A DNA stretch of 64,000 nucleotides from positions 30,583 to 94,582 of the forward strand of contig SVOW01000014.1 of NCBI GenBank assembly GCA_015066175.1, given 5' to 3'. This document shows, piece by piece, positions 33,155 through 43,686 of this stretch (the stretch's first letter is position 1; the number at the start of each line of letters is the position of its first letter). The notes beneath the pieces are model-generated. The model made no database searches. It was given only the letters and a program-made list of their open reading frames with translations, and was not told the DNA's origin. The position numbers and the translations under genes were made by a program. This stretch comes from Oscillospiraceae bacterium (lineage in GTDB: Bacteria > Bacillota > Clostridia > Oscillospirales > Acutalibacteraceae).

Positions 33155-36100
33155 TTATATTTTTGCCCTTATGGTTGATACAAGCGTAATCAGCAAGCTG
33201 CTTACTACCTGAATCAGAACCACAATAAGTGTCGAAACAACCGAAAGTCTGCCCGAAAGAGCAAATATCGCCACAAATATCAAGCCAAGAAGCATAACAA
33301 CCGTCTGCATTATAAGCGTAAGTTTTATGCTGCCGGACAATGAAATTGCAGAAGCAAGTGTTTCAAAAAGAGAGGGAGGTGTGCCGTTATGAATCAGCTT
33401 TGCAGGAGCAGTTTCACGCAAACGATGAATATAATCATCAAGTAATCCGCCTTCGAAATCACCTATTACTTTAAAACTTTCGCGCGGAAGATTATATTCA
33501 AGTGATAAAAATTCTTCATCAATATTACAGTCGTTTGTTGCCACAACAATTGTTATACCATTCTTGTGAAGTTTTTCAATATGTTTACGTGTTTCTTCAC
33601 TTTTTGCATATTCAACAACAAGCATTGCTGCAACTTTTCCGTCAATTGCGATATATAAAACTTTTTTACCTTCTTTAAGGCAGGCCATTTCCGGTCCTTT
33701 CGGAGGGGCTTCCATATTGTGATTTATAAGGAGATTTCTGTTGCCGATAAAAACTTTCTCTCCTCTTATCCAACCTGAAAGACCAAGCCTTTCTTCATAA
33801 TACAAATCTTCAACTTCGGGAAGAAGCTCTTTTTTGTCGCCGAGAATTGCCTTGTCAAAAACGTGAGCAAGAGGTCCCCTTGAATTGGTAACCATAGCAG
33901 CGGCATAAAGAATAATATCATCCACTCTTACTGTGCCGTAATCTTTCATACCATGGAAATTGCATCTGCTTACATCAAACAAATCTGTTGCATCAACAAT
34001 AATTGCGTTTGTTTTATCTATATTTGCTGCTGCATTGTAGCCTGTTATGCAAGCTTTGCGCTTCTCAAGCTTTTTATTAAGTGATTTAAGCGACACATTC
34101 AAAGTCGGCAATACCGTTATGGGGAAGCTGACAAGAAGACATGCCATAAATGTTACAAAAGCAGATGTAACGCTTTTTACAACCACACCCGTTGCAACTG
34201 CAACTATAAAAGACAGCACTGCAAACACAGGAAAAAATAATTTTGCAAATTTGTCTGCAGGGTTAGATGAGAATGAGTTGAAAATAAAACCTGTGGGAAA
34301 AAGAGTTTTACAGGAATATTTCAGGTCAGGGTTTGAGCCTGCAAAAACACGGCCTATATTCTGTGCTGTTGCAGGGTCACCAATGCTCTGAATTGTGAAA
34401 AGATCGTCTTTCCTTTTTGTTGTAGTAGTTTTAAGTGCATTTATTACTCTGCTTGTTTCAGAAGCTCTGCCATAACATGTAATAATAAAGCATACCATAA
34501 CCGCTACTGTATAAATCGGATATCTGCCCGGGTCATCTTCAATTGCGAAAAACATTGAAACTGAAGTTGCCAGCAAAGCAAAAAGCAATGACGTTGTGGC
34601 AGCATCAACAGTAAACTTTCCTTTAAAAAGTCCCTTAAGACCGGGCTGTGTTACAGATGAGCCGAAAACAAAACTCACCAGCACACAAACAATTGAAAGA
34701 CTTGCAAGCACAATTGTATTCACTTCAGGTGTTATCGCCTTTACTGCAGATAAAATCAACTGCACTGCAATGAAAACTATGCAAAGCATAGACATAGCAA
34801 TCATACCGAATACTGAACGTCTTCTTCTGTCTTTTAATTCTTTGAATATCTGCGGTTTTTCATTTGATGTTACATATTCTGTAAATTTCTTGTTCTTTTC
34901 CTGAACAAAAGATTTTTTAAACATGGTGAAGAAAGAATTCGGATCATTTTCGTCACTTAAAACAAGATGTTCTTCTTCATCATATTTTCCTTTTTCAGGA
35001 GAAAAATAATTCGGATCAAGATCATCGTAATCGCTGGGGAGATTAGTCATTCTGAAAAGATTCTTCTTTTCTTCTCTCGCACGACGGAGATTTTCTTTCA
35101 CCTCGTCATCGTTTACTTCTTCAGGAAGAAAATCCTCATCTTCAGGGAAGCCCTCAAACTTGAGCTGATCATCATTTCGTCTGTAACCGGGAGAAACATA
35201 AATATTTCTCACAGGCTGAGGTTCTTTTGCTTCTTCGAAAATCCTTGTATCTTCTTCATCAATTGTTGACGAATCTTTTGCCAGTTCTTCAAAAGCAGAA
35301 AGACTGTCTGCAAAAATTGTATCGTCAGGTTCTTCATCTTCCTGAATGGTGATTTCTCTTGTTTCAGGTTCTGCACTTACCACATATTCCTGTTTTTCAA
35401 GGTCAAAACGTTTTTCACGTGTAAGGTTTTCCTGAATTATCTGCTCTTGTTTTTCTTTTTCAACCACACGTTGTCTGCGCAGAATCGCGTTGAAATCTTC
35501 TTCTTTTTTCTTTGCTTCAAAAATCGCTTCACCGTATTTTTCTTTTACGGTTTCCATTGCGCTTTCTCTTACTTCTGCTCTTTCGGCTCTTCTTTTACTG
35601 AGAATTTTTGAATTCCTGAAAATATCTTTTATCTTCAGGTAATCACCTCTGTCAAAAGTTCCGTCATAAACCACTTCGTTATTTTCAAATTCATCATCAA
35701 TAAAATTTTCGTCTATTTCGCGGAACTCTCCGTCTGCTCTTGCCTGATTGATGTTACCTTCAACATAAGTAAAATCGCCGTCAGGAACTTCGTCAAAGAA
35801 ATCAGCAGAGTTATCATAATCGATTTCATCTTCAATAATTTCCAGAGGAGCAAAAGTTTCATGCTTTTCAGGTTCTTCAGCAAAAACATCAGTTGCAAGC
35901 ACCACGTCATCATTTTTTTCTTCTGCAGGTTCTTTTGATGAAAAATCTTCTTCAACAACTTCTTCTGAGTTTTCTGTATTTATGATTAGTGTTTCTTCCT
36001 CATTATAATCATCTTCAGGTTCTGTATAATTTTCAGAAACAGATGAAATATCTTCAAAATCAGTAGGAATTTCATCTACAACCGATGTTCTTGATGCCAG

Positions 36101-36454
36101 ATCCTGCTCATACTCTTTTGAAAAATACACGGCACTTTTGTCATAAGTTTCTGTTGCAGGTTCTTCCTTTTCCTGAACCTGAGTTTCACTGAACACAGGC
36201 TGTTTCGGTTCGGAATATTCGCCGTATCTGTCAAATTCAAAATCTTCTCCCGCCTGCTCTACATCAGGGAGATTATCAACATCTGTTATCAGCTTGTTTA
36301 TATCATCTATAGACCAGTTTTTCACAGGTGTTCCGTCGGAGGATTCAAACAATTCGTCCACAAAATCCTTGTCTTCTGCTTTAGCGATGACTGTTTCGTA
36401 TTTTTCTTTGTACTTTTCAAGTTCCATACCGAACAAATCGATTTCGTCTGACAT
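33155..36454 (-). CDS. Degenerate P-type ATPase-like membrane protein with acidic N-terminal extension
   Basis: A 1099-residue protein. Residues 1-275 are strongly acidic and probably disordered; residues 280-355 are a charged coiled coil; the acidic region continues to about 510. Membrane helices lie at about 549-571, 576-598, 618-638, 645-662, 738-760, 763-785, 1043-1067 and 1070-1093. Between them is a cytoplasmic P/N-like domain aligned with heavy-metal P-type ATPases: VSFPITVLPT in helix 6, DATDLF at 821-826 where DKTGTLT is expected, WIRGEKVFIGN, DGKVAAMLVVEY, and GITIVVATND (966-975) where TGD is expected. No GDGXND hinge is visible. The fold seems kept but ATP-driven transport is unlikely. 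It follows the rRNA methyltransferase by 12 bases. Confidence 0.8.
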   Translation of the reverse strand: MSDEIDLFGMELEKYKEKYETVIAKAEDKDFVDELFESSDGTPVKNWSIDDINKLITDVDNLPDVEQAGEDFEFDRYGEYSEPKQPVFSETQVQEKEEPATETYDKSAVYFSKEYEQDLASRTSVVDEIPTDFEDISSVSENYTEPEDDYNEEETLIINTENSEEVVEEDFSSKEPAEEKNDDVVLATDVFAEEPEKHETFAPLEIIEDEIDYDNSADFFDEVPDGDFTYVEGNINQARADGEFREIDENFIDDEFENNEVVYDGTFDRGDYLKIKDIFRNSKILSKRRAERAEVRESAMETVKEKYGEAIFEAKKKEEDFNAILRRQRVVEKEKQEQIIQENLTREKRFDLEKQEYVVSAEPETREITIQEDEEPDDTIFADSLSAFEELAKDSSTIDEEDTRIFEEAKEPQPVRNIYVSPGYRRNDDQLKFEGFPEDEDFLPEEVNDDEVKENLRRAREEKKNLFRMTNLPSDYDDLDPNYFSPEKGKYDEEEHLVLSDENDPNSFFTMFKKSFVQEKNKKFTEYVTSNEKPQIFKELKDRRRRSVFGMIAMSMLCIVFIAVQLILSAVKAITPEVNTIVLASLSIVCVLVSFVFGSSVTQPGLKGLFKGKFTVDAATTSLLFALLATSVSMFFAIEDDPGRYPIYTVAVMVCFIITCYGRASETSRVINALKTTTTKRKDDLFTIQSIGDPATAQNIGRVFAGSNPDLKYSCKTLFPTGFIFNSFSSNPADKFAKLFFPVFAVLSFIVAVATGVVVKSVTSAFVTFMACLLVSFPITVLPTLNVSLKSLNKKLEKRKACITGYNAAANIDKTNAIIVDATDLFDVSRCNFHGMKDYGTVRVDDIILYAAAMVTNSRGPLAHVFDKAILGDKKELLPEVEDLYYEERLGLSGWIRGEKVFIGNRNLLINHNMEAPPKGPEMACLKEGKKVLYIAIDGKVAAMLVVEYAKSEETRKHIEKLHKNGITIVVATNDCNIDEEFLSLEYNLPRESFKVIGDFEGGLLDDYIHRLRETAPAKLIHNGTPPSLFETLASAISLSGSIKLTLIMQTVVMLLGLIFVAIFALSGRLSVVSTLIVVLIQVVSSLLITLVSTIRAKI

Positions 36455-36466
36455 GCTTTTACCTCC

Positions 36467-37243
36467 TTATTTTGCTTTTATGTTACTTCTCTGACGTGAA
36501 ATTTCCATCATCAGAACACCTGCAGCAACAGATGCATTGAGAGAAGTAATTTTTCCTTTCATAGGAAGAGTGACTAAAAAATCACATTTTTCTTTTATAA
36601 GTCTGCCGATACCTTTTCCTTCTGAGCCTACAACAAGAGCGCAAGGGCCACTATAATCAACTGAACACCAGTTTTCACCGTTCATATCGGCTCCGTAAAT
36701 CCATACACCACGTTCTTTGAGAGAATCTATTTCATTTGCAAGATTGCCCACTCTTGCTACGGGCACATATTCTATTGCACCTGCTGAGGTTTTACCCACT
36801 GCAAAAGATAAAGAAACAGATCTTCTCTTAGGAATAATAACTCCGTGAGCACCTGCAACTTCTGCTGTTCTGATTATCGCACCTAAATTGTGCGGATCTT
36901 CAAGCTCATCACAGATTATAATAAAAGGTGCTTCCCCTCTTTCCTCTGCAAGGCGGAAAATATCATCAACTGTTGAATATTCTTTCACAGCGCATTTTGC
37001 TGCAACGCCCTGATGATTTGCATTAAAGCACATATAATCAAGCTTTTTGACGTCAACTTCCTTAATTACAACACCTTTATCTTTACAGACACGCAGAATA
37101 GTGGAAAGAGAGCCTCCTCTTTCGCCTTTTGCAACAAAAAGCGTATCAATAGTTCTCTCATTATTAATTGCCTCAAGCACTGCATTCCTGCCTACAATAA
37201 GGTCATTATTTTCCTGAATTTTTTCTTTTTCGTTGTTTCTCAT
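36467..37243 (-). CDS. rlmB: TrmH/RlmB-family rRNA 2'-O-methyltransferase
   Basis: A 258-residue SpoU-type SAM methyltransferase acting on 23S rRNA (G2251 in E. coli numbering). The N-terminal substrate-binding domain starts at GRNAVLEAI; the SPOUT knot motifs are ELEDPHNLGAIIRTAE, LVVGSEGKG and LPMKGKITSLNASVAAGVL. The start is the ATG at 37241-37243, 9 bases after AAAGG. It precedes the P-type-ATPase-like gene in the same transcript and is divergent from spoIIE. Confidence 0.92.
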   Translation of the reverse strand: MRNNEKEKIQENNDLIVGRNAVLEAINNERTIDTLFVAKGERGGSLSTILRVCKDKGVVIKEVDVKKLDYMCFNANHQGVAAKCAVKEYSTVDDIFRLAEERGEAPFIIICDELEDPHNLGAIIRTAEVAGAHGVIIPKRRSVSLSFAVGKTSAGAIEYVPVARVGNLANEIDSLKERGVWIYGADMNGENWCSVDYSGPCALVVGSEGKGIGRLIKEKCDFLVTLPMKGKITSLNASVAAGVLMMEISRQRSNIKAK

Positions 37244-37348
37244 ACACAAAAACCTTTACATAAAGTTATTCAGTTTATTGTATCACAAATAAATCGTCAT
37301 TGCAAGAAAAACAAAGGAAATTCATATATTGTGCAGATAAATCACTTT

Positions 37349-37405
37349 TTCGTCAACTACCTACAGCGGGTAGCGACAAATTTTTTCTCTTTGCCACAAT
37401 ATAAT
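37349..37405 (+). promoter_or_regulatory. Candidate Spo0A-activated promoter of spoIIE
   Basis: TATAAT (37400-37405) is preceded at 21 bases by GCGACA (37373-37378), the long spacing known for Spo0A-dependent spoII promoters. TTCGTCA at 37349-37355 reads TGACGAA on the other strand, a match to the 0A box TGNCGAA, and a weaker TGTCGC overlaps the -35. Inferred only. Confidence 0.4.
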
Positions 37406-37445
37406 TTAATTTGTAAAATTATTTTCCCGAAAGGAATGTGAAAAA

Positions 37446-39767
37446 ATGGAAAGTCTGAAGAAAATAAACACAACTTTTCCAAAAAAGACGAAGAAAAAAA
37501 TAAAAATCTCAAAAGAAACTGTTCTGAAAGGTGTTGTAATCACTCTTTTATCATTTTTGCTCGGCCGCGGGTCTTTTTACGATGTTATGCACCCATTCGG
37601 CTTTGCGATAATAATTTCCTGTCCGGGAATTTATTCTTTATTTTCACTTGCAGGGACAAGCATCGGTTTAATTTTTTCTCACACAGGAATTTATCTGTTC
37701 CGCTATCTCGTTTGTGCAATTTCGCTTTACATTATAAAAAACAGATTTTCTGCTGCAACTTCGCGGAGTGCAAATATACGCTTTATACCTTTTTTCTCCT
37801 GCCTTTTTATTTGTACATTATCTGCAGCAGCAGTCGTTATTCCGACTCAGTCAGGGATAGAAAAATTTTTGATCTTATCAGCAGAAGGAATTGTAGCAGC
37901 TTTTACTTCTTTCTTTTTCCGAAGATGTATTTCAAGATTCGTTAAAAATAATGCGAAAAACTTTTCCGAAAGAGAAACAATCGATTTTTTCCTTTCATTT
38001 GCAATAATCATTATTTGCCTGAGTAATATAAAAATATTCTCTTTTTCTCCTGCCGTATTTATAACTATATTTTCAGTGCTTTTTATTTCATACATTCTTT
38101 CTTCAACACAAAGCGGACTTTTTTGCTGTATCTGCGGTGCTGCTGTTGCTACTTTTTCCGGCGGAAATTATAACTTTTTCCCAATAATTTTTTCAGGGAT
38201 AGTTTCTTCTTTCTTTTCACCTTTCGGCAAATTAGGATGTGCTGTTTCTTTCCTTTTTTCTTACTGTGCAAGCGTCTTATTTTCAGGCAGTGAAAATATT
38301 CTTATCGACATTATAAGCGTATCAGTCTGCGTTTTAATTTTCCTGCTGATTCCTGAAAAAACATACAAAAAGCTTTCTGCTGTTTTAAAAACAAACACTG
38401 TTGTTACAGTTGAAAATACTTACCGACACGATGTTTCGCAGAAACTTTCTCTCACTGCAAAAACTGTTGATTCAATCTGCAGCGGAATGAACAATGTTTC
38501 TGAAAAGCTGAAAAAAATTGATCACATTCACGACCGCGATATTTTTTGCAGGACAAGGCAGAATGTTTGCGATGATTGCGAAAATAACGAAAAATGCTGG
38601 AAACACAGTTTCCAGTACACCCTTCGCGGATTTGAAGAAATGGCAAAAAATCAACAAGCCCGAAAAACTCTTGATTCAACTGTATTTGCAAAACAATTTC
38701 TGTCAGGTTGTTTGAAACAAAAAGAATTACGCTCTTCCCTTTTCAAAGGTTTAAAAAGACGTGATGAAGCACTGCTTGAGGAAATACGTCTTGAAGAAAA
38801 GCGGACACTATTAAGTCGTCAGATGAAAAGTTTCAGCAATGTGCTGAATGATTTTTCAAAAGAATTCGGCAAAACTTCATTGGTTGACAATGAGCTTTCG
38901 GCAAAAGTAAAAGATATTTTCAGGTCTTTTTCAATCAGATGTACAAAAGCCATCTGCATAATCGGCACTGAGGGAAATATGACAATAAAAGCTTTCTGCA
39001 AAAACATAGAAAACTCAGTAGACAAGAAAAAATTAAAATCTGAAATTGAAAAAACTGCACTGAGAAAATTCCATGACCCTGAAGTTACTTTTTCCGATGG
39101 TATAACACTTGTAATTTTCAGACAAAGACCATGGATGAAAATGAAAACAGCAAAATTCCAGCTTTCAAGCAATGAATCACCTGTGTGCGGTGATTGTCTG
39201 AAAGAAATAACAGACGAAAATTCAAACAAAACAATTATTCTTTCCGACGGAATGGGCACAGGTGGCAGAGCTGCTGTAGATGCTTCTGTAACAACACAAT
39301 ACTTTGCAGAGCTTATACAAGGAGGTATAAGCCCCGACAATGCTCTGAAAATAATAAACTCTGTTCTTTCTGTGAAATCCACAAACGAGACTCTTTCCAC
39401 TGTTGATTTTGCAAAATTTAACTTATTTTCAGGAAGAGCTGAATTCTATAAAGCAGGTGCTGCTGTTTCTTTTGTAAGAAAAAACGGTAAATGTACAGTA
39501 ATTGAAAGTTCATCTCTCCCTCTCGGAATTCTTACAGATGTATCTTTTGCAAAAGAAAAAATCATGTTATCAAAAGGCGATATTGTTGTAATGGTTTCAG
39601 ACGGAGTCACAGCAGATTCTACCGATTGGATTGCAGAAGAAACAGAAATCTTCAACCAATCTGACCCTGAAATCCTTGCAAAAAGAATCGCTTCCGTTGC
39701 CTGCAGCAAATGTTCTCCCGACAAACGTGACGACATTACTGTTTTTGTTGGAATAATGACCGGTTGA
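37446..39767 (+). CDS. spoIIE: Stage II sporulation protein E (SpoIIE) phosphatase
   Basis: A 773-residue membrane PP2C-type serine phosphatase. It dephosphorylates SpoIIAA in the forespore, which frees sigma-F, and takes part in polar septation. Residues 25-320 hold about ten membrane helices; a cytoplasmic linker with CDDCENNEKCW follows; the PP2C domain occupies about 560-770, with the metal-binding DGMGTGGRA, VSDGVTADS and KRDDITVFVG. It starts at the ATG at 37446 after AAAGGA. It is divergent from rlmB. Confidence 0.95.
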   Translation: MESLKKINTTFPKKTKKKIKISKETVLKGVVITLLSFLLGRGSFYDVMHPFGFAIIISCPGIYSLFSLAGTSIGLIFSHTGIYLFRYLVCAISLYIIKNRFSAATSRSANIRFIPFFSCLFICTLSAAAVVIPTQSGIEKFLILSAEGIVAAFTSFFFRRCISRFVKNNAKNFSERETIDFFLSFAIIIICLSNIKIFSFSPAVFITIFSVLFISYILSSTQSGLFCCICGAAVATFSGGNYNFFPIIFSGIVSSFFSPFGKLGCAVSFLFSYCASVLFSGSENILIDIISVSVCVLIFLLIPEKTYKKLSAVLKTNTVVTVENTYRHDVSQKLSLTAKTVDSICSGMNNVSEKLKKIDHIHDRDIFCRTRQNVCDDCENNEKCWKHSFQYTLRGFEEMAKNQQARKTLDSTVFAKQFLSGCLKQKELRSSLFKGLKRRDEALLEEIRLEEKRTLLSRQMKSFSNVLNDFSKEFGKTSLVDNELSAKVKDIFRSFSIRCTKAICIIGTEGNMTIKAFCKNIENSVDKKKLKSEIEKTALRKFHDPEVTFSDGITLVIFRQRPWMKMKTAKFQLSSNESPVCGDCLKEITDENSNKTIILSDGMGTGGRAAVDASVTTQYFAELIQGGISPDNALKIINSVLSVKSTNETLSTVDFAKFNLFSGRAEFYKAGAAVSFVRKNGKCTVIESSSLPLGILTDVSFAKEKIMLSKGDIVVMVSDGVTADSTDWIAEETEIFNQSDPEILAKRIASVACSKCSPDKRDDITVFVGIMTG

Positions 39768-39850
39768 TTTGCTTTTTTTGCGATTTTAGCAACTTTAACA
39801 ACTTATTATGATAAAAAAGTTAATACATCGTCACTTTTTTTGAAAACTGA

Positions 39851-41431
<1,581 letters not shown>

Positions 41432-41445
41432 GTTTAAAATATTAA

Positions 41446-41479
41446 TTGCCGCAGACAAAAAGTTCTGCGGCAAATTTTT
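41446..41479 (+). terminator. Terminator of guaB
   Basis: TTGCCGCAGA (41446-41455) pairs with TCTGCGGCAA (41464-41473), followed by ATTTTTG. Confidence 0.88.
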
Positions 41480-41532
41480 GTGTGAAAGGGGTTTTAAAAA
41501 TAGAAAAGACAAATGAACTTCAGGAAAACAAA

Positions 41533-42867
41533 ATGGGCACTATGCCCGTAAACAAACTTTTAATTTCAATGTCTCTGCCGATGATTATTTCAATGATTGT
41601 GCAGGCTCTTTACAATGTTGTCGACAGTGTTTTCGTTTCGTACATTTCTGAAAATGCTCTCACAGCAGTTTCGCTTGCATTCCCCGCTCAAAACCTTATG
41701 ATAGCTTTTGCATCAGGTACAGCAGTCGGTGTTAATGCATTGCTTTCAAAAAGCCTTGGTGAGAAAAACTTTGACAGAGCAAATAAAACGGCAGAAAACG
41801 GACTTTTCCTTGTTTTTCTCGAATACATTATTTTCCTCATATTCGGTATTTTCGGAGTTAGATTTTTCTATAATATGCAGACAGGAAATGCTGAAATAAT
41901 TGAATATGGTTACTCCTATATGCGCATCTGTTCAATTTTCTCTTTCGGAGTTTTCGGTCAGATTATGACCGAAAGACTTATGCAATCTACAGGCAGAACA
42001 ATTTACACAATGTTCACCCAAAGTGCAGGAGCAATAATCAATATTATCCTTGACCCCGTTCTTATTTTCGGTTTAGGTTTCTTCCCTGAAATGGGAATTG
42101 CAGGTGCTGCATGGGCAACTGTAATCGGTCAGATTTTTGCATTTATCCTCGCTCTTATTCTGAATGCGAAATATAATAAAGACATTACCGTTTCAATCAG
42201 AAAATTCAGACCTGACGGTAAAATTATCGGAAAAATCTTTTCAGTTGGCATCCCATCAACTATTATGATGGCAATAGGCTCTGTTATGAACTTTATGTTC
42301 AATAAAATCCTCATTTCTTTCACAGAAACAGCAGCTGCTGTTTTCGGCGTTTATTTCAAACTTCAGAGCTTCATCTTCATGCCCGTTTTCGGTATGAACA
42401 ATGGTATCATTCCCATCATCGCATACAACTACGGTGCACAAAAGCGTAAGAGAATGATGAAAGCCGTAAAACTGGGTGTCATATATGCACTTATGTTTAT
42501 GGTTGCAGGTCTTCTTATAATGCAGATTTTCCCCAGACAGTTGCTTTCAATATTCAATGCTACTCCCGAAATGGTGGAAATCGGTATACCCGCTTTAAGA
42601 ACAATCAGCATCTGTTTTGTTTTTGCAGGTTTCTGCATTGTAATCGGCTCTGTTTTCCAGGCTCTGGGCAGAGGCACATTCTCCATGATAGTTTCTGTCT
42701 GCCGTCAGCTTATTGTGCTTGTGCCTGCAGCTTATCTGCTTTCCCTGACAGGTGTGCTCAATAACGTGTGGTGGGCTTTCCCCATTGCAGAAATCGCATC
42801 TGTTATTGCAAGCGCAGCATGTTTTATCTATTTATATAAAAAGGTTATCAGAAAAATTCCGGAATAA
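41533..42867 (+). CDS. MATE-family multidrug efflux transporter
   Basis: A protein of at least 444 residues with about twelve membrane helices in two six-helix halves. The beginning GTMPVNKLLISMSLPMIISM and QALYNVVDSVFVSYI are typical of clostridial MATE exporters, which couple drug or metabolite export to a Na+ or H+ gradient. I report the ATG at 41533 (AGGA 7 bases upstream). However, the family-like residues ENK lie just upstream in frame, and a better ribosome binding site, AAAGGGG (41485-41491), points to an ATA codon at 41500; a GTG at 41482 is a third option. Confidence 0.9.
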   Translation: MGTMPVNKLLISMSLPMIISMIVQALYNVVDSVFVSYISENALTAVSLAFPAQNLMIAFASGTAVGVNALLSKSLGEKNFDRANKTAENGLFLVFLEYIIFLIFGIFGVRFFYNMQTGNAEIIEYGYSYMRICSIFSFGVFGQIMTERLMQSTGRTIYTMFTQSAGAIINIILDPVLIFGLGFFPEMGIAGAAWATVIGQIFAFILALILNAKYNKDITVSIRKFRPDGKIIGKIFSVGIPSTIMMAIGSVMNFMFNKILISFTETAAAVFGVYFKLQSFIFMPVFGMNNGIIPIIAYNYGAQKRKRMMKAVKLGVIYALMFMVAGLLIMQIFPRQLLSIFNATPEMVEIGIPALRTISICFVFAGFCIVIGSVFQALGRGTFSMIVSVCRQLIVLVPAAYLLSLTGVLNNVWWAFPIAEIASVIASAACFIYLYKKVIRKIPE

Positions 42868-42875
42868 AAACAAGC

Positions 42876-42910
42876 AAAAAACAGCCCATATCTTTCAATA
42901 AGATATGGGC
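42876..42910 (-). terminator. Terminator of the nifS-phosphoesterase block
   Basis: An 11-bp perfect stem GCCCATATCTT (42884-42894) with AAGATATGGGC (42900-42910); the minus-strand T-run corresponds to the A-run at 42876-42881. Confidence 0.85.
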
Positions 42911-42915
42911 AACTT

Positions 42916-43683
42916 TTATGTTTTGATTTCTATACTTGGCTGTCCGCCGTATCCTTCAACACGGATAAAATCTTTTTCAACTGTTACAACAGCATGATTC
43001 TGATTATCGCCTGTGCAGATGGCACGAAAAGTTATGTAATAAATGCCGTTCTTTTCCGAAAAATTCCCGTAATGATAATGGCCACAGAAAACAGCTTTTA
43101 CTTTGCCGCTTTTTTCAAAAAGGTCCACAATCTCGTTTCTGTTTATCAGCACATGGTCGTCACCGTTTTCGATATCATCCATTATAAAAAGCTGATGGCA
43201 GAAAACTATTATCTCTTTTTCAGATTCACTAACTTCTTTTTTTATCCACTCAATCTGCTCTGTATCGAGATAACATTCAGACCAAAGAATCTCACTTTCG
43301 GGGTAAGGCGTGCTTACATCGTTATTATTCCCGTCAAGGCAAAGAATTTTATAATCTCCACAGTCAAAGGAATAATACCTGCCTTGCATACCACTTATTT
43401 GTATCCATTTTTCTTTGCTTACAGAAGTATCGTGATTACCGATTAAAGCGTAATAATCTTTTCCGCTTTTTTTCATTGCATCAAACACTTCCTGCCACAA
43501 AGACATCTGTGCTTTTGCACCATCAACTTCATCAGCGGTATCACCAAGGTCAATTATAAAATCACATCCGTCTGAATGTTCATTAATTGCCCTTTTCACT
43601 TTTTCAAGTGATTTATGACGAAAACGCACTTTGTGCGAAGCATCATCTGTATAATGCAAATCTGTAAATGCCAAAAATTTCAT
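42916..43683 (-). CDS. Calcineurin-like metallophosphoesterase (cytoplasmic)
   Basis: A 255-residue protein without a signal peptide. All metal-site motifs are canonical: FTDLHYTD with the DXH His, DLGDTAD, GNHDTS, FCHQLF and GHYHYGN. It resembles the Icc/CpdA-like phosphodiesterase group, but the substrate is unknown. It is the last gene of the nifS-thiI-cinA-srtB block, starting 3 bases after the CinA-like gene, with GAGG before its ATG. Confidence 0.88.
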   Translation of the reverse strand: MKFLAFTDLHYTDDASHKVRFRHKSLEKVKRAINEHSDGCDFIIDLGDTADEVDGAKAQMSLWQEVFDAMKKSGKDYYALIGNHDTSVSKEKWIQISGMQGRYYSFDCGDYKILCLDGNNNDVSTPYPESEILWSECYLDTEQIEWIKKEVSESEKEIIVFCHQLFIMDDIENGDDHVLINRNEIVDLFEKSGKVKAVFCGHYHYGNFSEKNGIYYITFRAICTGDNQNHAVVTVEKDFIRVEGYGGQPSIEIKT

Positions 43684-43686
43684 TTT

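Noticed and set aside
38819..39400. 193-residue minus-strand open frame inside spoIIE
   Set aside because: It overlaps the conserved PP2C domain on the opposite strand and has no start signals.
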